From Methylotenera sp. (GTDB lineage Bacteria > Pseudomonadota > Gammaproteobacteria > Burkholderiales > Methylophilaceae), in NCBI RefSeq assembly GCF_029945535.1, contig NZ_JAQSCU010000010.1:629290-693289 (forward strand): a stretch of DNA of 64,000 nucleotides, given 5' to 3'. A program made the position numbers and the translations under genes. The notes below the pieces were generated by a model, which worked only from the letters and a program-made list of their open reading frames with translations, had not been told where the DNA came from and searched no databases. Position 1 is the first letter of the stretch. Each line of letters begins with the position of its first letter. Positions 35,677 to 45,030 of this stretch are shown here, one piece after another.

Positions 35677-37473
35677 CTATTCGCTCACAGTCGACGTTTG
35701 TGCAACGTTGCCAGTGTTTTGCATATAGTCGCTACGTTGCATGTTTTCTATACGTTTTTGGCTAGATAGAGCATCATTACTCCAGCTGTCTTGACCCTGT
35801 ACAACAGTGGCTTTAAGCAAGATCACCAATTCAGTTTTGCTAGATGTTGAACCTTTTTGGCGGAAGGCATTGCCAACACCTTTAATATCACCCAAGCCTG
35901 GTACTTTAGACTTATTGCTGATTGAGCTTTCTGTCATTAAACCGCCAATAGCAATCACTCGACCGTCATGGGTGCGCACGATGCTGTCGGTTTCGCTGAC
36001 GTTACTAGATGCAAGTGGTAGGTTGATAGCACCAGACGCGCCGCCAAGATTCAACTGTTTATTCACGGTCGTGACTTGGCTGATGGAAGGGTGCATATGC
36101 AAGATGATATTGTCATCTTTATCAATTTGCGGTGTTACATCTAGCGCAATACCTGAAAAGAAAGGTTGTAGCGTCACTTCTGGCGATGTGGTTGTTGCGC
36201 CAGTTGAGGCGGTCGTGTTCGATGAAATTCCAGTGACAAAAAACTCATCTGTACCGACTTTAAGTACTGCTTTTTGGTTATTAATCGTCGCAATTCTAGG
36301 GCTAGAAAGCACTTGCACATCACCTTGTGTTTCTAAGAATGAGAGCAGGGCGGCAAAATTAGCACCTTGTAAAGCTACGGCAAATAACGGGCCGCCAAGC
36401 GCAGTTGTTGCTGCGTTGGCAATCACGTTGCCAGACGATGCACCTAAGTCACCGCTCAGCAGATTACCATTACCAGAACTGGCTAATTGTGTATTGGCAT
36501 TCAAATTACCTACAATGCCAGTGTTAGAGCCACTTTTACCGAATACAGACCAGTTCACTCCACTTTGAGATTGGTCATTCAGTTGCACGTTCATAATTTT
36601 TGCTTCTAATATCACTTGGCGCTCTATGGTGACTTGCATTAAGCGTAAGAAGGCTTCCACATTGCGGACTTCAGCTGGCATGGCACGTACCATAATGACA
36701 CCAGATTGAACGTTGACGACTACACGACGACCATTCTCATTACCTACAATACCATTCAGAGAGTCTGTTAAATCTTTCCAAAAATCATTATTAGTGGTTG
36801 TAGCAATGCTGCTGCTAATCATCGATGCACGGTTAGATGAGCCGCTTGAATTGGTCGTTGTTGTTGAGCCTGTACTTTGACCAGAGCTAGTGCCATCGCT
36901 CACGGAGCCAGAGGTCACGCGAGTGTCAGATGAGCCCTTACGTTGACCGACAATATAGTTCACTTGAAAAACACGGGTTTGGATTGACTGAGGTTCAATA
37001 AAAATACGTGTGCCTTCTACTTTGTATTCATAACCATACAACTCACGCAGCGAATCTAGCGCCTCAAACACGGTGACATCTTTTAGGTTGACTGAAATCA
37101 TACCAGTTAAATCTTGGGAAACCAGCATGCTGTAACGCGTGCCACTCACAATACCCATCAACACTTGGCTGGCAGGTGCGTTGCTGATGACTAAATCAAA
37201 ACGTTGTTCAAGTTGTTTGGCTGAAGCTCTAGGCATGGCAATTTTTAAAGGCGGTAATAGTGCATCATTAATCGCTTTAGGTGTGGCTGTTGGTGCTTTG
37301 ACTTCTGCAGCTTGTTTTAACTCATTTTTTATCTTATCGAGTGTGGCGCTATGCTGAGGTTCAGTAGTAGCGCAGCCACTTAGCAACATTGCCTGACTCA
37401 GTATTAAAGTAAGTAATGCTGATAATCGTATTGGTAATTTTTGCATGATGTTGTTCTCGATTACTTCATTCAA
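35677..37473 (-). CDS. mshL: MSHA pilus secretin MshL
   Basis: A 598-residue outer-membrane secretin lipoprotein (lipobox LLSGC, Cys34). The STN domain lies at about residues 90-165 (QVLMGIVSGTRYSMLVSQDLTGMISVNLKDVTVFEALDSL). An N-domain with a Ser/Gly/Thr-rich loop follows (about 180-225). The secretin core is about 275-560, with ATINNQKAVLKVGTDEFFV, VTPQIDKDDNIILHMHPSI and IAIGGLMTESSISNKSKVPGLGDI. The pilus passes through this pore. The start overlaps mshK by 4 bp; a Met nine codons later would give a neater signal peptide. Confidence 0.92.
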   Translation of the reverse strand: MNEVIENNIMQKLPIRLSALLTLILSQAMLLSGCATTEPQHSATLDKIKNELKQAAEVKAPTATPKAINDALLPPLKIAMPRASAKQLEQRFDLVISNAPASQVLMGIVSGTRYSMLVSQDLTGMISVNLKDVTVFEALDSLRELYGYEYKVEGTRIFIEPQSIQTRVFQVNYIVGQRKGSSDTRVTSGSVSDGTSSGQSTGSTTTTNSSGSSNRASMISSSIATTTNNDFWKDLTDSLNGIVGNENGRRVVVNVQSGVIMVRAMPAEVRNVEAFLRLMQVTIERQVILEAKIMNVQLNDQSQSGVNWSVFGKSGSNTGIVGNLNANTQLASSGNGNLLSGDLGASSGNVIANAATTALGGPLFAVALQGANFAALLSFLETQGDVQVLSSPRIATINNQKAVLKVGTDEFFVTGISSNTTASTGATTTSPEVTLQPFFSGIALDVTPQIDKDDNIILHMHPSISQVTTVNKQLNLGGASGAINLPLASSNVSETDSIVRTHDGRVIAIGGLMTESSISNKSKVPGLGDIKGVGNAFRQKGSTSSKTELVILLKATVVQGQDSWSNDALSSQKRIENMQRSDYMQNTGNVAQTSTVSE

Positions 37474-37913
37474 TTTTTTGTTTTAGACGGCGCTATTGGT
37501 TTAGTCAGAACTGCTGGTCTAGTTTTCTTTACCATTGAATAATCCATTGCCAGAGTCTGGGTCGACATATCAGAATTACGTAATACAGCTTCACGTTCGT
37601 TTATTTTAATTAAGGTTGCACTTTCGTACTTGCCACCTAACATGATCTTTTGGCCATTAATAATGGCTGCGCGATATTGCGAACCTATCATCACAGATTG
37701 CAACACAGGGCCGGCTGCTTGACCATTTTCATTGCTAATTTCACCTGATAACGCTGTGGGCGGCTGAGTAGGGTCTTTTAACGCCTCGGCATTTACATCG
37801 CCTTCCATCATCAGCAGAAACATACCGCATGAAACGCTAAGTAATAGTTTCAGTGGGTTGTGCGTCGGGTGCGCTAGGTGTTTGTCGGTATTTAATGTCA
37901 TATGCTTAACCAT
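37470..37913 (-). CDS. mshK: MSHA biogenesis protein MshK
   Basis: A 147-residue exported protein: a signal peptide or anchor (about residues 20-42) then a small periplasmic domain with the family segment ALKDPTQPP and VLQSVMIGSQYRAAIINGQKIMLGG. This is a PilP/GspC-like fold that docks to the secretin. Its place between mshJ and mshL is that of mshK. It overlaps mshJ by 16 bp. Confidence 0.8.
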   Translation of the reverse strand: MVKHMTLNTDKHLAHPTHNPLKLLLSVSCGMFLLMMEGDVNAEALKDPTQPPTALSGEISNENGQAAGPVLQSVMIGSQYRAAIINGQKIMLGGKYESATLIKINEREAVLRNSDMSTQTLAMDYSMVKKTRPAVLTKPIAPSKTKN

Positions 37914-38623
37914 GTTTTATCTAAACTTAAAGTGTAAACCGTGAGTTTTAAGCGGTTGGTAGGCCATACATTGCTTACTGACTGTTCTTCGTTTAATGAA
38001 GCTTTGCTCCAAAGTACATGCCAAGGCATTTTCTCTAAATCAGAGACATACTCGAGCAGGTCTAAGTAATGACCTTCAACGGTAATTTCTACGCCGTGTT
38101 TGAAAACAGGTGAGTCTTGTTTGCCTGTATCTAATTTGCTTGTGCTGCTATTCTCAGCTGGCGATGCTACAGTATTTTTATCTACAGATTCAGCTTCAAG
38201 TAAACCTTTAGTGGGTAGTGTTTTTAGTTCAACCAGTTGGAGCTTGCCATTCTTTTTCAACAAGCTGCGAAGCAACTCAGGCATCTTGTCTGGGCTGATG
38301 AGCGTATTTTGTAAGCCACTTAATTGGTTTTCTAGGATTTTTAGGTGACTGTTTAACTCGGTAAAACGTTGCTTATTGCTCGCATCTGGGTCAATCACAG
38401 CTAGGTTTGTATAAACGCTAATTTGTTGGGTTAAGTTTTGAATTTGCGCTTGGTCAGTCGCAAGTTCGCTGCTTATTACTTTTTGGCGAGCCAATACTGG
38501 GCTGATTAATAAGCTATTAATCGCAGCAAATACCACTGCAAATAGCGCACAAGCTACCATCCAACGCTCACGTCTATTCAGCGCATTAAATTTAGTGCTT
38601 AAGCTTAGCCATGACTTTTTCAA
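37898..38623 (-). CDS. mshJ: MSHA biogenesis protein MshJ (PilO-like)
   Basis: A 241-residue inner-membrane protein with a cytoplasmic start that ends NRRERWMV, one membrane helix (about residues 21-41), a coiled-coil stretch and a periplasmic ferredoxin-like domain (VEITVEGHYLDLLEYVSDLEKMPWHVLWSKASL). This is the MshJ/PilO arrangement. It overlaps the PilN-like gene by 4 bp and should form the alignment subcomplex with it and MshK. Confidence 0.85.
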   Translation of the reverse strand: MKKSWLSLSTKFNALNRRERWMVACALFAVVFAAINSLLISPVLARQKVISSELATDQAQIQNLTQQISVYTNLAVIDPDASNKQRFTELNSHLKILENQLSGLQNTLISPDKMPELLRSLLKKNGKLQLVELKTLPTKGLLEAESVDKNTVASPAENSSTSKLDTGKQDSPVFKHGVEITVEGHYLDLLEYVSDLEKMPWHVLWSKASLNEEQSVSNVWPTNRLKLTVYTLSLDKTWLSI

Positions 38624-39411
38624 AGCTTGCCTCCAGCCTTGTTCTCAGATTTGCTGTCAGCGTTATTGGCTGCTGATTTATCGTCAATAGATTGCAATGA
38701 AAATTCAATATATTTAGGTTCGTTATTCTGAATGGTTGCTGTAGGAACAGTGTTATTAACTGTTAGTGCAGATACTCCATTTTTAATGATAGACGCAGCG
38801 GTGTTAGCTGAAGTCGTTGTAGGTATAACTGCGACTGGTGTTGCGCTAGTTGCACCAGTAGTTTTTGACAGGCTCATATTCAAAGCTGAGAATAATTTAC
38901 CTCTTAATGCAGGTTCATTGCCTAATCTTGCAATATATTCTGGTACAAGGTCGCCTTGTAGCGTGCGGCCGCTGATATTGAGCTGCTCCGATTTGCTATC
39001 TATACTAAAGCTGGTTAACCATAAGCCATCTAAGCTTTGTTTTGCAAAGGCGCGCATCAAAGCCGCGTAACCTTTTTCAGGTGTCGCTGAACTTTGATTC
39101 ACAGTCTGCAAAATGTGCTGTTGCATGGCTTCTTTTTGTTCCAGTTGTGTAATTTGCTCTACCAAAGCTTTGCTTGCCGTATGTGGTGTATGTAACAAAG
39201 TCGTTTGCTGCAATGTCGCTTGTGTTGCCAATAGTTCTTGAGCTATTTGGCTACGCTGCGCTGTTAACGTAGACAATTGTTTCTGCGCATAGCCGTAATA
39301 CCCCAACATAAACGCCAATAAAACCCCAAGCGTTATCACTATAGTATTAGGGTTTAGAAAATCCTTTTGTTTGATAAGAGAGGGATTTAGTAGGTTAATC
39401 TGCTGACTCAT
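38620..39411 (-). CDS. PilN-like MSHA biogenesis protein (MshI2)
   Basis: A 263-residue protein starting MSQQINLLNPSLIKQKD, the typical PilN cytoplasmic peptide that binds PilM. A membrane helix (about residues 24-44) and coiled coil follow, then a small domain with LWLTSFSIDSKSEQLNISGRTL. In Vibrio this function is often described as part of the MshI region, hence the tentative label. It overlaps mshI by 4 bp and mshJ by 4 bp. Confidence 0.75.
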   Translation of the reverse strand: MSQQINLLNPSLIKQKDFLNPNTIVITLGVLLAFMLGYYGYAQKQLSTLTAQRSQIAQELLATQATLQQTTLLHTPHTASKALVEQITQLEQKEAMQQHILQTVNQSSATPEKGYAALMRAFAKQSLDGLWLTSFSIDSKSEQLNISGRTLQGDLVPEYIARLGNEPALRGKLFSALNMSLSKTTGATSATPVAVIPTTTSANTAASIIKNGVSALTVNNTVPTATIQNNEPKYIEFSLQSIDDKSAANNADSKSENKAGGKL

Positions 39412-40346
39412 GATGAGGAACCTCCTCGCAATGCCGCGCCTAAGGCTGGTAGCAAGCTTGCTTGCATGGATAAATCGCCCAGACTGGCTTGGTCTTTAAA
39501 CTCAAATACGTCGGACAAATCAAACCGATCTATCGGTATATACAGATAGGCTTTTAAATAATCATAAAAGTCTTCACGACCCATAAAAGGTGCCAATACA
39601 AGGCGATTGATAGTGATATAGGGAAATTGGCGTTCAAAATTATCGAGTGAGCGTTGAATTTCTAGTAATAAGCGCTCAAAAACACTGGATTTTAGTTCAC
39701 TATTGTCGTCGTACAGTTGCTTGCTGTTTATTTCAATTCGTCTGGAGTGGTAAAGCTCTCCACCTGATGTAAAGGTCAGTAGGCCGCCATGACTGTTGAT
39801 AGAGAGCATGGCCAGTCCACGACCTTCTTGTTCTAAATAAGCGGCGATATTGCGTTGCGCAAGTTCTGGAATATCAATCACCTCTAAGCCTGAACCTGCA
39901 TAATCAATGAGTCGCGTCATATAGTCGCCAATCACACTGTTTTTAGCCGCAACGGCATACACGTAAGATTGCCGATTCGCGTTATTGGGGTCAGATGGAA
40001 TATCAATCACATCTATCGTGGCCTGATCTACAGGATAATCAATCATGTCTTTTAGCTTCCAGCTAATGGCTTGTTTTAGCTCATCGGCAGGCACGTTAGG
40101 TTTTTCAATTTGAAATAGTTGATATTCACTTTGTGCAAGTAATAGTGAGCAGTGCAGGTTAGCCATGCTTAAGTTTGTAGCCATCGACTTAACAGCGTGG
40201 TCGTCTTTTAAACTTTCTTGCTGAATCGTACTAAACTCAACGGTGGGTTTAGCTTCAGTATGAATAACATGGGTCACGCAAGTGCCTATTGCCGAGGTAC
40301 GCAGTGCAAACCAGCCTGGTGATTTTTTCTTGGAAAATAATTTCAT
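39408..40346 (-). CDS. mshI: MSHA biogenesis protein MshI (PilM-like)
   Basis: A 312-residue cytoplasmic protein of the PilM/actin-like type without a membrane helix. Recognisable parts are KKKSPGWFALRTS at the N-terminus, VPADELKQAISWKLKDMIDYPVDQATIDVIDIP, and LLEIQRSLDNFERQFP near residue 230. It binds the PilN-like partner and transmits the ATPase signal. It follows mshQ by 31 bp; in Vibrio mshI lies at the start of the cluster. Confidence 0.85.
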   Translation of the reverse strand: MKLFSKKKSPGWFALRTSAIGTCVTHVIHTEAKPTVEFSTIQQESLKDDHAVKSMATNLSMANLHCSLLLAQSEYQLFQIEKPNVPADELKQAISWKLKDMIDYPVDQATIDVIDIPSDPNNANRQSYVYAVAAKNSVIGDYMTRLIDYAGSGLEVIDIPELAQRNIAAYLEQEGRGLAMLSINSHGGLLTFTSGGELYHSRRIEINSKQLYDDNSELKSSVFERLLLEIQRSLDNFERQFPYITINRLVLAPFMGREDFYDYLKAYLYIPIDRFDLSDVFEFKDQASLGDLSMQASLLPALGAALRGGSSS

Positions 40347-40377
40347 GTCAGTATCTCAATAGAAGGGTGATTTGCGT

Positions 40378-43300
40378 TCAAGGAATATTAAAGTTTTCAC
40401 GAAGGTAAATAATTGGCGTTTTATAAATACCAAATGTTGCTCGCGATGTTGTGTTGGTGCCAAACCATGATAGTCCACTAGCAATGGCGCCAGTTTCTGC
40501 AGCACCTGTGCAAGTTTTATCTTTAGGTGACGCACCTACGCTGCCAAGATTTAAGGTTAAATCTACCGTGCCATTGTTGCCAGAGCCTGGTCTAGTTAAC
40601 CTTAGTGTTTTAGAAACCCCGTTGGTTAATGCGCCACTACCAACACTATAACCAAGCTGCGTTTCGCAAGCCGTCAGATTGTTTTTGTAATTACTCATCG
40701 AAATACTTGAGGCTGGAAGGATAGTGCAGCTATCTTGTTGGTTTCTGACGTACGAGGTGCCGTTCCAGTATTTTGCTTCTACTGGCACAGGTAATGGTAA
40801 TAATTCAGAACCATAAACGTTGGGTATAAATAACCTGCCGAAACGGATTCTAGAGTCAGCGGTTTTTGATGCACCACTAAAGACAACGCCGTCAGGGTCC
40901 GTTACGGAAAAGTTAATGTTGAAATTATCATAAGGGCCGTCTGCAGTAGCGCCGCGATTGTATTGATAAGTTGCTCCGCTAACCGTATAAGTACCATTCA
41001 CCCAAGTGGTGCTTTGGTAGGTAGAGGTCGCACCTGTTCCTACAATATTTGTGCCAGAAGGCAAGCTGGCAGCTGGTTGTAAGCGGCTGGCATCAATTTG
41101 CGTTGCATTATTCTGTGTTGTTAACGTCAGCCTGCAAGAACCTGCTGTTGGGCAGCTATTGCCATAACGGCTTGCCGTGATGTTTTGTGAGCTTTCGGCT
41201 TTGGCAGCAACGCTAATGGAAAGATGTGGATCGCTCATATAGGTAAAGTCATCAGCGGTAGTGGCTGTTGTACCTGCATTGCAAGCGCTAGTCATAGCAC
41301 TGGTGAGCCTGAAATGATCTGGTTTGAAGCGGCCAATATCAGATAGCGCGCTACTCCAAATTTCGCAGCCATATTTGCCAGAAGTGAGCGTATTTGAGCC
41401 ACTGCCTGTGATGCAGTCTGTCGTTTGGTCTATGCCAGTATAAGAGTCATCAACCACCGCACCAGTGTTAAAGTTTAAATAGCCTACATCATGGTATCGC
41501 AAGCTTAATGCGGCAGATGCTGGAGAGCCGCTGGCGGCGGGAAATACATTATTTGCAGAGTCCGTCACAATGGTATTTGAAACGTCAGCCAAGGTCAGCA
41601 TGCCTGTACCAATAGCGGATTGAGCACCTGCGGCAGCATTTGCAGCTTTAGTATTTGTTGGTAAAAGTTCTGGTATACCGTTGTAGCCATTTACTCCAGA
41701 TGCTGCTGTGAGTGCAAAGTTAGTACCTGCGGCTATGGGTGAGCTACCCAAACCTGTTTGCGACAAAGTAAAACTCTGCGGCCTTACGGAAAAATCATCG
41801 GATGAGCAACCGTAGACTGACACATTGGTATCTTTAACGCGGCAACGTAGTTTTTTATAGGCGTTCGCAACCGTAAAGTTAGTCGGCACGGTTTTACGAC
41901 CAGCGTCTGCCGCTGCAAATGTAATAGCTTGGCTTGCAATGGGTGATGCGTAGGCACTGCATGCTGGTTGAGGGCTGGCAATGTCGTCAAATAATTCAAC
42001 TGTGACACCTGATGAAGCTGTATAACTTGTGGCAGTCACACCTAAATCTTGTAATGCCACTACATCAAACTTAAATCCAGTCGCGGTAATTTTTGTATAT
42101 AAAGGATTGCGTGCGCTAGGGGAACTAGTTAAGTTGTTATAAGTGACACCTGTTTCAATACACTCAAAACCTTTAACGCATGGTGTGTTGTTGACTACAT
42201 AAGTGCAACTTGCTGTGTTGGTTGAAGTGTCCCAGCATTTTGTGCCGTTAAGTGGGGTTGTGCTCAATCCAGTTGTAGAAAGCGTGTAGGCGCCTGCGCC
42301 AGAGCCTTGCAACGAAACCGTTGCAGTAGGAGCGCTTGAACCTAATGTAAAAACGGTTGGTGTTTGAGTAATGGTAGGAACCGTTGGCGTGGTTTTAATG
42401 CTTCCTGTAAGCGTACCGGTATTAACAACATTAGCCGCAGGGCATGGCACTGTAGAAGATGTGCAAGCCAGTACGGTTAAATCTACTGGACATAAATTGG
42501 CCGAACCTGGGTGACGAATTTCTAGGTGATCATATGGTGGTACATTAGGTGAGCCTACTACAAAGTCATAACTGAATGTGTAGGTGCCGGGTGCAATAAA
42601 CGTGTATTGAATACCAATACCTGTATCTTGATAGCTAGCCGATATCGTATTGTTCATATTAGCAGATTGCAATACTGAACAATTCGAACCAGTCCAAAAC
42701 TCGCTCCAGCCTGAAGCACAGTAGTTAGAGAATGTTAATCCGCTACGCTCACGAAATGACTCTACAACTGAAACACCAGCTGGAATAGTTGTAGTAGACG
42801 GACATGTAGAACCTGTAGGCGGATAGGTACCAATCACCTGTTTCCCGTTACTGTCGGTGTAACGTAAGCCACATCCGTTATCACTGCCACCAAGGTAAGT
42901 ATCGAACGCATGATAATAACGTACAGGATTAACAGCACTCACCGCATAACTGGCAGGTATTACCAACGTGACTTCGGCTGTTAAAAAGTCTAATGGCGTC
43001 GTATATTTCCAAATAACGTTCACTTGTGGGCCAGATGTAATGCCAAAGTTACCCGTTGATATCTGCTGGTCGCCATTCGATGGAGGATTGATAGGAACGG
43101 GTGTGGAGATAGAGTAGCTGTTATACATGCCGCCTGTTGGCTCAAATGTTGTGACATTATGACCAGGGCCGTAAATTTTTCCATTGGCACGTAAAAATAT
43201 ACCATTGTCTAAGCTGGTACTGGGGGGTAGAGCTGTTGGTGCATAAACTTGACCAGTATTATTCAGCCTTTTTACTTGTATATGCGTTGTATCTTCAATA

Positions 43301-43497
43301 TAAAAGTGCAGACCATTGGTGCTAGAAGTGCCACCCGCGTTGTTGAACTCAATTGTCGTGGCATTAGCGCTATGAACGCTTCCACACAACAGCAGCAAGA
43401 AAAAGAAAGGACTGACGAAATTTGGAGTTAAACGTATACACAGCAGGGCTTTAAACCTTGCTTGTATGGTATTGATCTTAATTTTCTCAGCAGTCAA
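40378..43497 (-). CDS. mshQ: MSHA-associated large exported protein MshQ
   Basis: A 1039-residue protein with a signal peptide ending SVHSANA (about residue 46). The N-terminal 320 residues are lectin- or PA14-like in style (YTFIAPGTYTFSYDF). The C-terminal about 450 residues form the MshQ/DUF6701 region, with FSVRPQSFTL, RFKPDHF, RFGRLFIPNVYGSELLPLPVPVEAKYW and ATFGIYKTPIIYLRE as signatures. About twenty Cys suggest disulfide bonds outside the cytoplasm. MshQ may be a tip or surface adhesin of the pilus. It is preceded by a 124-bp gap, so translation is independent of mshP. Confidence 0.85.
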   Translation of the reverse strand: MTAEKIKINTIQARFKALLCIRLTPNFVSPFFFLLLLCGSVHSANATTIEFNNAGGTSSTNGLHFYIEDTTHIQVKRLNNTGQVYAPTALPPSTSLDNGIFLRANGKIYGPGHNVTTFEPTGGMYNSYSISTPVPINPPSNGDQQISTGNFGITSGPQVNVIWKYTTPLDFLTAEVTLVIPASYAVSAVNPVRYYHAFDTYLGGSDNGCGLRYTDSNGKQVIGTYPPTGSTCPSTTTIPAGVSVVESFRERSGLTFSNYCASGWSEFWTGSNCSVLQSANMNNTISASYQDTGIGIQYTFIAPGTYTFSYDFVVGSPNVPPYDHLEIRHPGSANLCPVDLTVLACTSSTVPCPAANVVNTGTLTGSIKTTPTVPTITQTPTVFTLGSSAPTATVSLQGSGAGAYTLSTTGLSTTPLNGTKCWDTSTNTASCTYVVNNTPCVKGFECIETGVTYNNLTSSPSARNPLYTKITATGFKFDVVALQDLGVTATSYTASSGVTVELFDDIASPQPACSAYASPIASQAITFAAADAGRKTVPTNFTVANAYKKLRCRVKDTNVSVYGCSSDDFSVRPQSFTLSQTGLGSSPIAAGTNFALTAASGVNGYNGIPELLPTNTKAANAAAGAQSAIGTGMLTLADVSNTIVTDSANNVFPAASGSPASAALSLRYHDVGYLNFNTGAVVDDSYTGIDQTTDCITGSGSNTLTSGKYGCEIWSSALSDIGRFKPDHFRLTSAMTSACNAGTTATTADDFTYMSDPHLSISVAAKAESSQNITASRYGNSCPTAGSCRLTLTTQNNATQIDASRLQPAASLPSGTNIVGTGATSTYQSTTWVNGTYTVSGATYQYNRGATADGPYDNFNINFSVTDPDGVVFSGASKTADSRIRFGRLFIPNVYGSELLPLPVPVEAKYWNGTSYVRNQQDSCTILPASSISMSNYKNNLTACETQLGYSVGSGALTNGVSKTLRLTRPGSGNNGTVDLTLNLGSVGASPKDKTCTGAAETGAIASGLSWFGTNTTSRATFGIYKTPIIYLRENFNIP

Positions 43498-43621
43498 ACT
43501 GAACCCCTAGGCCATTTTTGGCAGACTGGTTCATTATGCAATTAAGCTTTGTGTGTTAAATGGCTAATCAAATGGAGTTTTAGGCCTTATTTAACTACAT
43601 TGCCAGTTGATCTATTGAATG

Positions 43622-44074
43622 CTAATTACATTGGTAGTTAGGTGTTTCGTCCGTTCCTAGGCATTTGCTTACGGTAAGTTGTATTTGTCGCTGAATGAAG
43701 TTAATCGTTCCAACTGCGCCAAAGCTTGCAGTCGAGCTAATGTCATACATGGCAATAGTATGGTCTGTGCCTTGCTCAAAAAAATCGGCAGATCTTGCGC
43801 ACCTAACGCTAACAACAAAGTTATCAATATTAAGCGCGGTAGGGCTAGCAGGGCAGTTTACTAAAGCGGTGCTGCCTGGATTTAATACTTGATAGGCAGC
43901 CCATTCAACTCCCGCTCGAGCCGCTTGGTAGGCTCTAGTGCCTTGCGTATCTTGCAAAGAAGTATTTTGTTGCACACTAGTAATATTCAAGGCATAAGCG
44001 CCCAAGGCAGCTAATATCACCAATATAAATATTGCAGCAGGGAGTAGAAAACCTTGTTGTTTGATTGGCTTCAT
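43622..44074 (-). CDS. mshP: MSHA minor pilin-like protein MshP
   Basis: A 150-residue product. The ATG at 44074 overlaps the mshO stop (ATGA); the 41 codons upstream are mshO sequence read in another frame. The N-terminus KQQG/FLLPAAIFILVILAALGAYA is a prepilin-like helix without Glu5, as in MshP/PilX-type proteins. GTRAYQAARAGVEWAAYQ is the typical following segment. It is probably incorporated at the pilus tip with MshO and MshD. Confidence 0.85.
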   Translation of the reverse strand: MKPIKQQGFLLPAAIFILVILAALGAYALNITSVQQNTSLQDTQGTRAYQAARAGVEWAAYQVLNPGSTALVNCPASPTALNIDNFVVSVRCARSADFFEQGTDHTIAMYDISSTASFGAVGTINFIQRQIQLTVSKCLGTDETPNYQCN

Positions 44075-45030
44075 GGCGAGTTCACCACATTTACCTGATG
44101 CATTAAAGTCACCGTTGCAACATCTTGTGTAAACCCAAGATTGATTGTGATAACGCCACTTCTTTGTAAAACGCCAGGGACATAATTCACTTGGCATGTG
44201 GTTAAGCCGTTTGCCAGTATTCTGGCGGTTCCAAGGCCGTTAAGCGCAGCTACAGTTGTTGGCTGGTTAGCTTGAATGGCGTAGCCGCTATATCTCAAAA
44301 GCACGTTATTCGCCATATCGCAAACATACGAAACGGGTGTTGAAACTACAAAAAATCGGCTAGAGGGTGAAGCTAAGGGAAAAGTACCGCCACTAAAGCT
44401 TAATGTGCCGAGTAAGCCAGTGGTTTCTAAAGTATGTCTGTTAGAGTTGGCGGTGTTTTCATACACATCAGAGCCTACAATGCCTAGGTTATAAATTACC
44501 AGTTGATCACCCGCGTCCACGTTGACCTTAGCACCTAGTACATCAAAAGTCTCTGGGTCAGCAGCGCTGGCAACATGATCGAAATCCAGCGGGTTGTCAG
44601 CTAGGGAAGATCCAGCTGAAGCACGATATCTGCCAGCAGCTTTAACCGGTACAAATTCAATAAAGCTATTTACACCATTGGTGGTGGCGCGTACGCTGTT
44701 AGGCAAAGCATTGCGAATATCACTCGCCATGCGACGCAACGCGGTATCAGCGCGGTCTGTTAAATTGGCGCGATTTTCGCTATCAATAAAGGCTTGGGTA
44801 GGATTGCGAATAAATAAAGCTGCCCCTGCCGCAAGAATCCCAACGATAGTGATGACTACGACCATTTCGACTAAGGTAAAGCCAGCTTGAAACTCACTCC
44901 CCCTTGCAGGGGGAGGTTTAGGGAGGGGGTAGATACTCTCAATATCCAATGTTCTACCCCCATTCCAACTTTCCCCCTGTCGGGGAGAAGGAGTTTCAGT
45001 CTGCTGAAATGCTTTAAATGTTGGGCGCAT
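44071..45030 (-). CDS. mshO: MSHA minor pilin MshO with an unusually long leader
   Basis: A 319-residue prepilin. The mature start is AG/FTLVEMVVVITIVGILAAGAALFIRNPTQAF, with Glu5 and the MshO-type segment NLTDRADTALRRMASDIRNALPNSVR. The leader is 50 residues because a 111-bp palindromic element is inserted in frame (residues about 12-48). Without it the leader would be about 13 residues, which is normal. The gene overlaps mshD and mshP. Whether the long Pro/Gly/Arg-rich leader still allows membrane insertion and processing is not known. Confidence 0.85.
   Translation of the reverse strand: MRPTFKAFQQTETPSPRQGESWNGGRTLDIESIYPLPKPPPARGSEFQAGFTLVEMVVVITIVGILAAGAALFIRNPTQAFIDSENRANLTDRADTALRRMASDIRNALPNSVRATTNGVNSFIEFVPVKAAGRYRASAGSSLADNPLDFDHVASAADPETFDVLGAKVNVDAGDQLVIYNLGIVGSDVYENTANSNRHTLETTGLLGTLSFSGGTFPLASPSSRFFVVSTPVSYVCDMANNVLLRYSGYAIQANQPTTVAALNGLGTARILANGLTTCQVNYVPGVLQRSGVITINLGFTQDVATVTLMHQVNVVNSP
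44888..44998. repeat. In-frame 111-bp palindromic element inside the mshO leader
   Basis: The element is bounded by perfect 8-bp terminal inverted repeats, TGAAACTC (44888-44895) and GAGTTTCA (44991-44998). Inside are a hairpin CTCCCCCT/AGGGGGAG (44897-44915) and a central pair GGGGGTAG (44925-44932)/CTACCCCC (44954-44961). The length is a multiple of three and no stop arises in the mshO frame. It looks like a REP or MITE-type insertion. Confidence 0.75.

Noticed and set aside
35807-36568. Long + strand open frame of about 250 codons inside mshL
   Set aside because: It is antisense to a well-conserved secretin gene; its translation has no recognisable domain.
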